Below, in pieces: positions 56,635 to 64,000 of a stretch of DNA of 64,000 bases. Every line of letters starts with the position of its first letter. Position 1 is the first letter of the stretch. The stretch lies in contig JALSLW010000032.1 in assembly GCA_026988155.1 (NCBI GenBank), forward strand, positions 1 through 64,000. The letters run 5' to 3'. The DNA is from Methylomonas sp. Its GTDB lineage: Bacteria; Pseudomonadota; Gammaproteobacteria; Methylococcales; Methylomonadaceae. Made by a program: the position numbers and the translations under genes. The notes beneath the pieces are model-generated. The model did no database searches. It worked only from the letters and a program-made list of their open reading frames with translations, and was not told the origin of the DNA.

Positions 56635-57978
56635 GTGAAAGTAAATTCATTAAGCTTTAGGCTGTTGATTTCTGCCGGATTTGTATTAACAGCCTTTTTT
56701 GCGCTTGTTGCCTTTGTTTTAGAGCAAGGCTTTAGAGAAAGTGCGGAGCAGGCATTAAAAGAAAAGCTTCAGGTTCATGTTTATTCGCTTATGTCGGTTG
56801 CAGAATTGACTGAAACGCTAGAGCTGAGTATGCCCGACTCGTTAAGAGAGCCGAGGTTTTCTAATCCGGGGTCTGGCCTGTATGCATTTATTACTCAGGT
56901 TAATAACATTTTTGTTTGGCGCTCTTTATCGGCCATTGGAATGGAGTTTCCTTCGCCCGTGCCGCTAGAAGCTGGGGAATCTGTGTTTATAAAAGATAGG
57001 CGAGGGTATTTTGTTCTCCATTATGCTGTTATTTGGGAAAACAAAGCAGGCTTTGAGCAGTATTATATATTTACAGTTGCTGAAGATGCCGCATTTGTAA
57101 GCAATCAAGTGGATCGATTTAGAGTGACACTTAGATCCTGGCTATTTTTTACAGGCATTTTATTGGTTTTAATTCAGTATCTGGTTTTGCGATGGAGCCT
57201 GAAGCCGCTAAGAATTATTGTAACTGATTTAGAGGCCATTGAAACAGGTAGGAAGTCACGGCTAGATGGGCGATATCCTAGTGAATTAACGGGCCTGGCT
57301 GGGAATTTAAATGCCTTGGTAAGCAGTGAGAGAGCTCACCTTGAGCGGTACCGCAATACACTGGCAGACCTGGCGCATAGTTTGAAGACTCCGCTGGCTA
57401 TTTTAACCGGCTGTATAGAGCCAGCCATTATTAATAAGAAGCTTGTTACAGAACAAATTTCAAGAATGAATGAAATTGTTGAATATCAGTTGCAAAAAGC
57501 AGCAGCAAAAGGACAAAAAAAGCTGGCAGGCAAGGTTGACGTTTCATTGGTTGTAGAGAAAATTATTTTCTCTTTGGAAAAAGTTTATGCTGATAAAAAA
57601 ATCACTTTTTCCTGCAACTATGAGACTGGCTGTTCAATGTATTGCGAAGAAGGTGATATTTATGAAATAGCAGGGAATTTATTGGATAATGCTGCTAAGT
57701 GGTGTAAAAGGAATGTACGAGTCAGTTTAATTCAATTGAAGAAGCGGGAAGGAACCGGGTATTCATTTGTTTTGCAGGTAGAAGATGATGGGCCAGGCAT
57801 ACCGAGAGAGAAGTTGGGCAAAATTCTGAAGAGGGGGGTTAGGGCTGATGAGGGTATGCATGGGCACGGTATAGGCATGGCAGTGGTAAATGAATTGACG
57901 GTTTTGTTAGGCGGAAAGTTAACGGCAGGAAAAAGTAAAATATTGGGGGGGATGATGTGGCAAGTCAATTTTCCTTAA
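56635..57978 (+). CDS. PhoQ/QseC-like sensor histidine kinase
   Basis: This 447-residue kinase starts at a GTG 6 bases after the regulator gene. Two membrane helices (about 8-28 and 165-185) flank a periplasmic domain of about 135 residues. The phosphorylated His is in LADLAHSLKTPLAIL, the N box is NLLDNAAKWC, and the ATP site shows DDGPGIP and GHGIGMAVVNEL. The HSLKTPL variant is typical of PhoQ-type kinases. The ligand is not known; the PepSY protein is a candidate. Confidence 0.93.
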   Translation: MKVNSLSFRLLISAGFVLTAFFALVAFVLEQGFRESAEQALKEKLQVHVYSLMSVAELTETLELSMPDSLREPRFSNPGSGLYAFITQVNNIFVWRSLSAIGMEFPSPVPLEAGESVFIKDRRGYFVLHYAVIWENKAGFEQYYIFTVAEDAAFVSNQVDRFRVTLRSWLFFTGILLVLIQYLVLRWSLKPLRIIVTDLEAIETGRKSRLDGRYPSELTGLAGNLNALVSSERAHLERYRNTLADLAHSLKTPLAILTGCIEPAIINKKLVTEQISRMNEIVEYQLQKAAAKGQKKLAGKVDVSLVVEKIIFSLEKVYADKKITFSCNYETGCSMYCEEGDIYEIAGNLLDNAAKWCKRNVRVSLIQLKKREGTGYSFVLQVEDDGPGIPREKLGKILKRGVRADEGMHGHGIGMAVVNELTVLLGGKLTAGKSKILGGMMWQVNFP

Positions 57979-58347
57979 TCCTAAAAAATATATAGCACGG
58001 CACTGATAAAAGCCTGCACAAGACAAAAGGCAAAGCAACTTGTTGCCCCTATAAGCACAATAGGCGGTTTTGTTACGCTGGTACTGCTTGAAATAGAAGC
58101 CTGTTTTGAAGACAAGGAGATTGATTAAGTCAGAGAAGGCCAAGCAGGTGTAATAAAGCTGGATGCTTTTCAGTTTGGAAAATAGGCTAGATTAGACGGC
58201 GAAATTATAGACCTGCCATGAAAAAGGTGCAGTAAGGGATGAATCAAAACCTTGGTTTGCAAAGCTAGGGTGGAGCTAGAGCATTCGGTTATCCTTGCAA
58301 AAAAGGTGAATCTCCTGTTCTTGCTTTTTGTATGGTTAGACTTGAGT
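57979..58347. other. Gene-free region before the SRP RNA gene
   Basis: No protein gene is supported here. The stretch ends in a terminator (58348-58371) that has no recognisable gene in front of it, so an uncharacterised small RNA could lie here. Confidence 0.4.
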
Positions 58348-58371
58348 ATCCTCAATTGAAGGATTTTTTTT
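58348..58371 (+). terminator. Short Rho-independent terminator without a clear upstream gene
   Basis: ATCCT and AGGAT pair around a short CAATTGA loop and are followed by a run of eight T. The nearest plus-strand gene ends 370 bases upstream. Confidence 0.6.
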
Positions 58372-58390
58372 AATCTCTATAAAACAGTGG

Positions 58391-58419
58391 TTGCCTAATT
58401 TATGTAATTAAAGCATAAT
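58391..58419 (+). promoter_or_regulatory. Probable promoter of the SRP RNA gene
   Basis: TTGCCT (58391-58396) and CATAAT (58414-58419) are spaced by 17 bases, about 39 bases before the mature RNA. A short palindrome (TCAGTC/GACTGA) lies in the leader that would be trimmed. Confidence 0.5.
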
Positions 58420-58457
58420 ACCGCTTCTTTCAGTCACAGACTGAAAACATTATGGTT

Positions 58458-58559
58458 ACCATGTCGGTCCTCTCGCAACGATATGCTGTAAACTCCGCCA
58501 GGCCCGGAAGGGAGCAACGGTAGCAGCAGATTCGTGTGCCGAGATGTGGCTGGCATGGT
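58458..58559 (+). ncRNA. ffs: Signal recognition particle RNA (4.5S, small bacterial type)
   Basis: The conserved domain IV core is unmistakable: CAGGCCCGGAAGGGAGCA, with the flanking GGTCCTCTCGCAACG on one side and GTGTGCCGAGATGTGGCTGGCA on the other, as in E. coli 4.5S RNA. The ends ACCATG and CATGGT pair. It binds Ffh and guides membrane proteins to the translocon. Its place just before dnaX is common in gammaproteobacteria. Confidence 0.96.
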
Positions 58560-58592
58560 TTCCGCCCAATATTTCAATTCCCAGAGTCTCTA

Positions 58593-60188
58593 ATGGCTTA
58601 TCAGGTTCTAGCCAGAAAATGGCGTCCTCAAAATTTTATTCAACTCGTTGGTCAGGAACATGTCAGTCAATCGCTTGCTAATGCATTGCAACATGACAGG
58701 CTCCATCACGCCTATCTGTTTACAGGTACAAGAGGAGTGGGGAAAACCACAGTAGCTAGAATATTTGCAAAAGCTATGAATTGCGAAAATCTAAAGGAGT
58801 CAAACCCTTGCGGAGAGTGTGCTGTCTGTCGTGCATTTGATGAAGGTCGATTTCTAGATTTGATAGAGGTTGATGCGGCATCAAGAACCAAGGTTGAAGA
58901 CACTCGTGACTTATTAGATAACGCTCAATATGCACCGAATCAGGGGCGATATAAAATCTATTTGATTGATGAAGTGCATATGCTTTCAGGGCATAGTTTT
59001 AATGCTCTACTTAAAACACTGGAAGAACCGCCATCCCATGTTAAGTTTTTATTGGCAACAACAGATCCGCAAAAAATCCCCGTTACTGTGCTGTCGCGCT
59101 GTTTGCAGTTTAATCTTAAGCGCCTATTGCCAGAGCAGATTGATACGCAGATGGCATTTATTCTAGGTCAGGAAAAAATCGAGTTTGATCCCACAGCTTT
59201 AAAGATGCTGTCGCTGGCTGCGGATGGCAGTTTGCGTGACGGATTAAGCCTGCTGGATCAGGCTATTGCTTTTGGCAATGGTAAGGTAGGATTGGAAACG
59301 GTGAGCAATATGCTGGGCACCGTTGCACAGGAGCCAGTCGATGATCTATTAATGGCTTTGGCAAATGATGATGCGGTTGCCTTGTTAGATAAAATTACGG
59401 AGATATCTGAATTAACGCCGGATTTTTCTGAAATTTTACAGCAAATTCTTCGAGTGCTGCATAGAGTGGCTTTGACTCAGGCTGCTACAGGTTTTGTTGA
59501 CAGCTATTTTGAGCCTAGTGTTATTAATCAGCTGGCAAGAAGTCTTTTGTCAGAAGATGTACAGTTATTTTATCAAATAGCTTTAATTGGACAAAGAGAT
59601 TTAGATTTAGCTCCCGATCCTCGAGGCGGTTTTGAAATGGTTATGCTAAGAATGCTGACGTTTAGACCTGCTGGCGGAGGGAAAGGGAAAATGCCCCCGG
59701 CTGTTGATAAGCCGACAGCACAGGTGCAAAAAGAGTCTGAATCCTCTGTTTCTGCAGGTAACGCTATAAAAGAGCCAGTGCCAAAACAGTCAGGATCCGG
59801 AGATAATAAATGGGCTGAAATGGTTGTTGCAATGAAAGTGGGTGGAATGACGAGAGAACTTGCGAACAATTGTGTGTTAGAGAGTCTTGAGGATAAAGAT
59901 TGTTATTTATCTTTAACGCCCGGACACAGTCAGCTCACAAGCTCACGTGCTCAAGAGAAATTGCAGCAGGCATTGGGGCAGTATTGTGGCCGGCCGATTA
60001 AACTGCATATTAAAGCAGAAGAAACGGATAATATAACCCCGGCACAGCAGATAGTGCAGAAGCAAGAGGATAGGCAGCAGGTGGCGGTGAATTCCATTAA
60101 TGAAGATGAAAATGTTCAGGCGTTAAAACAAAATTTTGATGCTAGAGTAATGCCAGGTACTATTGAACCGATAGCAGAAGATAGATAA
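58593..60188 (+). CDS. dnaX: DNA polymerase III subunit tau/gamma
   Basis: This 531-residue clamp-loader ATPase starts [15 protein letters not shown] at 58593; the frame is open further upstream into the SRP RNA gene but that part is not coding. Walker A is GTRGVGKTT, the zinc site includes CGECAVC, Walker B is LIDEVHML, and the SRC motif is LSRCLQF. The C-terminal region is rich in Gly, Lys and Pro and then carries a tau-type domain. I found no A-AAA-AAG slippery heptamer of the E. coli kind, so a frameshifted gamma form is not evident. ybaB and recR follow. Confidence 0.97.
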   Translation: MAYQVLARKWRPQNFIQLVGQEHVSQSLANALQHDRLHHAYLFTGTRGVGKTTVARIFAKAMNCENLKESNPCGECAVCRAFDEGRFLDLIEVDAASRTKVEDTRDLLDNAQYAPNQGRYKIYLIDEVHMLSGHSFNALLKTLEEPPSHVKFLLATTDPQKIPVTVLSRCLQFNLKRLLPEQIDTQMAFILGQEKIEFDPTALKMLSLAADGSLRDGLSLLDQAIAFGNGKVGLETVSNMLGTVAQEPVDDLLMALANDDAVALLDKITEISELTPDFSEILQQILRVLHRVALTQAATGFVDSYFEPSVINQLARSLLSEDVQLFYQIALIGQRDLDLAPDPRGGFEMVMLRMLTFRPAGGGKGKMPPAVDKPTAQVQKESESSVSAGNAIKEPVPKQSGSGDNKWAEMVVAMKVGGMTRELANNCVLESLEDKDCYLSLTPGHSQLTSSRAQEKLQQALGQYCGRPIKLHIKAEETDNITPAQQIVQKQEDRQQVAVNSINEDENVQALKQNFDARVMPGTIEPIAEDR

Positions 60189-60201
60189 TTGCGGAGAGAA
60201 T

Positions 60202-60525
60202 ATGAAAAATCCACTGGGTAATATAATGCAGCAAGCCCAAAAGATGCAGGAAGATATGAAAAAGGCGCAAGATGAGTTGGCGGCCATGCAAACTCAGGGC
60301 GAGTCGGGCGGTGGCTTAGTATCGGTCATAATGACGGGGAAACGTGAAGTTAGAAAAGTAACGATAGATGATTCTTTGTTGGGTGAAGATAAAGACATGC
60401 TAGAAGACCTGGTGGCTGCAGCAATTAATGATGCTGTTCATAAAGTATCTAAAATGAAGAAAGAAAAAATGGCAGAGGTTACTTCAGGATTGCCTTTGCC
60501 TCCAGGTTTTCAAATGCCATTCTAG
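60202..60525 (+). CDS. ybaB: YbaB/EbfC nucleoid-associated protein
   Basis: This 107-residue protein has the YbaB opening [21 protein letters not shown] and the helical hairpin that forms a DNA-binding dimer. The C-terminal [19 protein letters not shown] is characteristic. It lies 14 bases after dnaX and its stop overlaps the recR start by one base, the classical dnaX-ybaB-recR operon. Confidence 0.97.
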   Translation: MKNPLGNIMQQAQKMQEDMKKAQDELAAMQTQGESGGGLVSVIMTGKREVRKVTIDDSLLGEDKDMLEDLVAAAINDAVHKVSKMKKEKMAEVTSGLPLPPGFQMPF

Positions 60526-61124
60526 TGCAGGAGAAGGGGTTGTTGGGGCTGCTGATTCGTAATTTATGCTGTTTGCCTGGCGTAGGTCCAAAATCTGCAC
60601 AGCGCATGGCATTTCACTTATTGCAGCGAGACAGGGATGGTGCTAAACAATTGGCAGATGTTCTGTTGCAGGCTACTGATAAAATTGGCTATTGCCAGCT
60701 ATGCAGAACTCTGACTGATGAAGATGTCTGTGATATTTGTATTCAGCCGGCGAGGGATAAATCTGTTTTATGTGTGGTGGAAAGTCCGGCGGATGTGTGG
60801 GTGGTTGATCAGGCAACAGTTTTTAAGGGATTATATTTTGTTTTGCATGGTCGGCTGTCTCCACTCGATGGAATAGGGCCTGATGAGATTGGGTTGGATT
60901 TGTTGCGACGCCGTTTTTCTGAGGGTGAGATAAAAGAAATTATTTTGGCGACTAACTCCACTGTGGAGGGAGAGGCGACAGCCTATTTTATAGCTGAAGT
61001 GGCTAAAAAACATAATATTCAGGCCAGTAGGATTGCTCATGGAGTTCCTATGGGAGGGGAGTTGGAGTTTATTGATAGTGGTACTTTATCCCATGCTTTT
61101 AGTGGTCGAAGAGAAATGGTTTAA
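60525..61124 (+). CDS. recR: Recombination protein RecR
   Basis: This 199-residue protein helps load RecA at gaps together with RecF and RecO. It has the helix-hairpin-helix [18 protein letters not shown], a four-Cys zinc finger (CQLCRT, CDIC) and the Toprim domain ([22 protein letters not shown]). The GTG start overlaps the ybaB stop (TAGTG). The length is standard. Confidence 0.97.
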   Translation: MQEKGLLGLLIRNLCCLPGVGPKSAQRMAFHLLQRDRDGAKQLADVLLQATDKIGYCQLCRTLTDEDVCDICIQPARDKSVLCVVESPADVWVVDQATVFKGLYFVLHGRLSPLDGIGPDEIGLDLLRRRFSEGEIKEIILATNSTVEGEATAYFIAEVAKKHNIQASRIAHGVPMGGELEFIDSGTLSHAFSGRREMV

Positions 61125-61207
61125 GATTGCTTTGAGAATTAATTGTTCGCGGTTTTAGAGAGCTATTGATTTTTTGTGCAGTTTATTTTCTATTTGTAGG
61201 AGAAAAT

Positions 61208-61546
61208 ATGAGTGATTGTCTGTTCTGTAAAATGGCAAAAGGTGAAATTAAGCCAGATGTAGTCTATCAGAATGATAGTGTTTTAGCTTTCAGGGATATC
61301 AATCCGCAAGCCCCGGTACATATATTGATTATCCCTAAAAAACACGTTGAAACTTTAAATGATTTGGATGACTCTAATTTGGCTGGAGAGATTTTAAAGG
61401 TAGCCGTTCGTTTGGCTAGGCAGGAAGGATTGGCTGAGGATGGCTATCGAGCTGTTTTTAACTGCAATAAAGATGGAGGGCAGGAAGTTTTTCATTTGCA
61501 TATGCATTTGTTGGGCGGGCGGCAAATGGGTTGGCCGCCAGGGTGA
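61208..61546 (+). CDS. HIT-family nucleotide hydrolase (HinT-like)
   Basis: This 112-residue protein opens MSDCLFCKMAKGEIKPD and ends with the histidine triad HLHMHLLGGRQMGWPPG. HinT-type proteins cleave phosphoramidates of purine nucleosides. The ATG at 61208 follows an AGGAGA ribosome site; 14 codons of open frame lie upstream but lack one. The two Cys of the opening may bind zinc. Confidence 0.95.
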   Translation: MSDCLFCKMAKGEIKPDVVYQNDSVLAFRDINPQAPVHILIIPKKHVETLNDLDDSNLAGEILKVAVRLARQEGLAEDGYRAVFNCNKDGGQEVFHLHMHLLGGRQMGWPPG

Positions 61547-61811
61547 GGGGTGGGTGCGCAAATTTGTTGTGTTTTAGCGGTTTTTGCCAGTAAGTGCTAC
61601 CTAATGACTGTCGTATAATCAATGGGTTGTTTGTTGTTATGAATAAAAGTGTGAGGTAATCGTGGTTTTATTCGCAATAACTGGTTAAAAAAAGTAATAT
61701 GGAGACACAGAAGGAATTTGCTATACGGCAGGGAAACTTTCGATAGATTCTGTTTTTAAGAGGTTGTTGAGATGCTGAAATTTTTTTATATGTAGCTTTT
61801 TGGAGTAAAAA

Positions 61812-62369
61812 ATGAAAACGTTCTCTCTAGTAATGTCATCAATTGTTGGTTTAACCATGCTGACTGCTTGTGATCAGGCTGAAAAGGCATCTGATAAAAT
61901 AGAAACTGGCACTAAATCAGTTACAGAAACTATTACTCAGTTGCCTGCTGACGCCGTGGAAAAGGCGACTGAAGCGGCAGGTGAGCTAAAGCAAACTGTT
62001 TCTGAATCTGTGCAGTCAGCAACTGATACGGCGGGACAGGCACTTGATAATGCAAAGCCTGGTGTTCAAGGTGCTGCACAAAATGCAGTGTCAGGGGCTA
62101 AAGAGGGTTTGAATAATGCTGCAGATGCAACTAAAGGTGCGCTGTCAGGCGCTAAAGATAGTTTAAATGATTCGGTTGAAGGAGTTAAAAGTACTTTATC
62201 AGATGCAAAAAATGCGGTGAGTGATTCTGTGGAAGGGGTAAATGATAAAGCTATTTCACTGGGTGATTCAGTTAACCGGGCGGCCAAAGATGCGGTGGAT
62301 TTGACTGCTCAGGAAGCTGAGGCTGTCAAGCCTGAGGCAGGGGGCGCGTTAGGATCAATGATGAAATAA
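61812..62369 (+). CDS. LEA-like amphipathic-repeat lipoprotein
   Basis: This 185-residue protein has a lipoprotein signal (VGLTMLTAC, lipidated Cys20). The rest is an Ala/Asp/Lys/Ser-rich amphipathic helix with a repeated pattern such as SGAKEGLNNAAD, SGAKDSLNDSVEG and SDAKNAVSDSVEG. It resembles late-embryogenesis-abundant or apolipoprotein-like proteins thought to protect membranes or proteins under stress. A GGAG ribosome site lies 9 bases before the ATG, and a terminator follows. Function in this organism is unknown. Confidence 0.82.
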   Translation: MKTFSLVMSSIVGLTMLTACDQAEKASDKIETGTKSVTETITQLPADAVEKATEAAGELKQTVSESVQSATDTAGQALDNAKPGVQGAAQNAVSGAKEGLNNAADATKGALSGAKDSLNDSVEGVKSTLSDAKNAVSDSVEGVNDKAISLGDSVNRAAKDAVDLTAQEAEAVKPEAGGALGSMMK

Positions 62370-62442
62370 ATGGTTTCTATTGAGCTTAAAACCAAGTTTG
62401 TTTTGAATCTCGGTTTTAGGGGATGCGAATAAATTAGAAAGC

Positions 62443-62487
62443 ATCCATTATTCAATATATTCAATAATGGATACCTTTTTATTTTTG
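62443..62487 (+). terminator. Rho-independent terminator after the lipoprotein gene
   Basis: ATCCATTATT (62443-62452) pairs perfectly with AATAATGGAT (62463-62472) around a 10-base loop; the T-rich tail CTTTTTATTTTT follows. Confidence 0.82.
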
Positions 62488-62545
62488 GCACCCTTGTTTA
62501 TTTTGTTGATATTAAAATAGTCTTAATTATTTTTAGTAAAAATAG

Positions 62546-62573
62546 TTGTGTATTTTGTTGTATTGGTTATAAT
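62546..62573 (+). promoter_or_regulatory. Probable promoter of tRNA-Leu
   Basis: TTGTGT (62546-62551) and TATAAT (62568-62573) are spaced by 16 bases, and the tRNA begins 17 bases after the -10 box. Confidence 0.55.
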
Positions 62574-62589
62574 AGACGGCTCAATGCAT

Positions 62590-62674
62590 GCGAGCGTGGC
62601 GGAATTGGTAGACGCGCTGGTTTTAGGTACCAGTATCTTATGATGTGAGAGTTCAAGTCTCTCCGCTCGCACCA
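62590..62674 (+). tRNA. tRNA-Leu(TAG)
   Basis: The acceptor stem GCGAGCG pairs with CGCTCGC, with discriminator A and encoded CCA. The anticodon stem CTGGT/ACCAG encloses TTTAGGT, giving TAG. The long variable arm (TATCTTATGATGTG region) is typical of leucine tRNAs. It precedes tig, as in many gammaproteobacteria. Confidence 0.97.
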
Positions 62675-62871
62675 CATTGTTTTTATTACTGCTGGCGATA
62701 ATCATTGTTGGCTTCTCAGAGAGTTCAAGTGGCATCCTTAAATTTTTAGACTCATTGTTATTCTAAATTTTCAGCCATAAAATTGGTATTAGATGGAAGT
62801 TGGACTATTATTAAGTAAGAATTGCCGTCATATTCGGTATATGAAAATCACACATTGTTTGAGGTAAAGTA

Positions 62872-64000
62872 ATGCAAGTTTCTGTCGAAAAGACATCGGA
62901 ATTAAGCCGTAAAATGACTGTAAGCCTTTCAGATGAAATGCTTCAGGAGAAAATGGATGCTCGATTTAAGTCGTTAGCGCGTGAAGTTAAAGTTGATGGT
63001 TTTCGTCCAGGCAAAGTACCCGTCCGCGTAGTAAAGAAAATGTATGGAGATAGGGTGAAAAATGAAGTGGCTGGTGATATGATCCAGTCGACTTATTTCA
63101 AGGCATTACAGGAACAGGAGCTAAATCCGGCCGGCCATCCGCATATTGATCAAATAGCAGATGCAGAAGGGTTTCAATATACAGCTGAATTTGAAATTTA
63201 TCCTGAGATTTCTTTAGACGGTATTTCTGCTTTAGAGATAAAGAAGCCAGTCGCTATTGTTGAACCGTCAGATGTGGATGCGATGGTTGAAAAATTAAGG
63301 GAGCAGAAGAAAAGCTGGAAAGCTGTCGAACGCCAATCTGCAAAGGGAGATCGTGTAACCGTTAGCTTTTCTGGCGAGTGTGAAGGGGAGAATTTTACTG
63401 ATGGCAGAGTTAGAGACTATCCTGTTGAAATTGGAGCAGGAACAATGATTCCCGGTTTTGAAGACGAATTGATTGGTCTTGAAACTGGCGCCATTAAAAC
63501 ATTTGAAGTAACTTTTCCTGAAGAGTATGGAAACGAGAAGTTAACAGGTAAAACGGCAAAGTTTGAAGTTGAATTGTTTAAAATTGAAGAAGCTTCATTG
63601 CCGGAAATTGATGAAGAATTTATTAAAGCCTATGGTATCGAAGATGGTTCGCGTGATTCTTTCAATGCGGATATTAAATCTAATATGGAAAGAGAGCTGG
63701 CCATAGGTCTGAAAGGCAAACTGAAAAATTCCGTGATGGATGAGCTGTATGAGAAGATAAAGATTTCGATACCTAGCGCATTGATCGACGAAGAAGTTAA
63801 AAATGTAATGAAGCCTTATGAGGAAAATATAAAAAAACAAGGCCTGAAGCTTAATGATCTTGATTTGCCTAAAGATATGTTCGAAGAGCAGGCAAAGCGC
63901 AGGGTGGCATTGGGATTGATTTTAGGCGAAATTATCCAGAAGAATGAAATTAAAGTTGACGATGCAAAAGTAAAGTCAACTATTGAGGATATGGCTAGCA
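62872..64000 (+). CDS. tig: Trigger factor, partial (3' end beyond window)
   Basis: The first 376 codons of trigger factor, the ribosome-bound chaperone, are present. The ribosome-docking signature appears as GFRPGKVPVRVVKKMYG, then the FKBP-type isomerase domain (GDRVTVSFSGE; IGAGTMIPGFEDELIG; TFPEEYGNEKLTGK) and part of the C-terminal chaperone arms. The ATG has a GAGGTAA ribosome site. About 60 codons are missing to the right by the usual length of about 430 to 440. clpP would be expected next. Confidence 0.97.
   Translation, partial: MQVSVEKTSELSRKMTVSLSDEMLQEKMDARFKSLAREVKVDGFRPGKVPVRVVKKMYGDRVKNEVAGDMIQSTYFKALQEQELNPAGHPHIDQIADAEGFQYTAEFEIYPEISLDGISALEIKKPVAIVEPSDVDAMVEKLREQKKSWKAVERQSAKGDRVTVSFSGECEGENFTDGRVRDYPVEIGAGTMIPGFEDELIGLETGAIKTFEVTFPEEYGNEKLTGKTAKFEVELFKIEEASLPEIDEEFIKAYGIEDGSRDSFNADIKSNMERELAIGLKGKLKNSVMDELYEKIKISIPSALIDEEVKNVMKPYEENIKKQGLKLNDLDLPKDMFEEQAKRRVALGLILGEIIQKNEIKVDDAKVKSTIEDMAS

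Noticed and set aside
58170-58355. Possible 61-residue minus-strand protein before the SRP RNA
   Set aside because: Composition is not protein-like, and it runs through the terminator at 58348-58371.
58536-58592. Upstream extension of dnaX
   Set aside because: The extra codons lie partly within the SRP RNA and are unlike Dna[13 protein letters not shown] at 58593 is the family start.
59640-59760. Programmed frameshift site in dnaX
   Set aside because: A-rich codons occur, but no A-AAA-AAG heptamer in the right frame with a following hairpin was found.

Overview
The window looks like part of the chromosome of an AT-rich gammaproteobacterium, most likely a methylotroph or methanotroph of the Methylococcales type. 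This is inferred from gene content, not from a marker gene. The evidence is a methenyl-tetrahydrofolate cyclohydrolase (fchA) where folD usually sits next to cysS, a PPi-type PEP carboxykinase close to a pyruvate phosphate dikinase, a complete Na+-translocating NADH:quinone reductase operon, a di-heme cytochrome c peroxidase, and three exported proteins with PEP-CTERM sorting tails. No methane or methanol oxidation gene is present, so the assignment is tentative.

Layout. 1-3364: a heptanucleotide microsatellite, an exported cyclophilin, cysS, fchA and a tRNA-Pro/Arg/His cluster with a near-consensus promoter. 3365-7051: a gene-poor, decayed stretch with a DUF2325 relic, an orphan pair (DUF2764 protein plus V/A-type ATPase catalytic subunit A) and one copy of a 140-bp dispersed repeat. 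7052-18475: a PEP-CTERM protein, a clcA-tlpA-hemJ operon on the minus strand, a coiled-coil membrane protein, rsgA and an M48 protease (minus), orn, an unusual fused FluC fluoride channel, a histidine-rich membrane protein, and a PEP-CTERM metalloprotease with a small secreted partner.

18616-27598: a co-oriented run of signalling and pseudopilus genes: HDOD protein, sensor kinase, receiver-only regulator, GAF-GGDEF-EAL protein, a STAS-fused GspE/PilB ATPase, a GspF/PilC platform protein and a type IV pilin-like protein. This is my main candidate for a little-described system. 27742-39047: a PEP-CTERM protein, truD, a SpoU methyltransferase, PPi-PEPCK, the second copy of the 140-bp repeat, a BON-LysM protein, cytochrome c peroxidase and ppdK. 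39332-47105: nqrABCDEF, then apbE, nqrM and a CBS protein after a strong terminator.

47363-64000: sbcB, a YheT-type hydrolase, rne, rluC, a HAD phosphatase, an S49 protease, a PepSY/OmpR/kinase trio, the SRP RNA with dnaX-ybaB-recR, a HIT protein, a LEA-like lipoprotein, tRNA-Leu and the 5' part of the trigger factor gene. The left edge (cyclophilin, cysS, folate gene, tRNAs) and the right edge (tRNA-Leu, tig) look like two halves of one gammaproteobacterial gene block, now about 59 kb apart.
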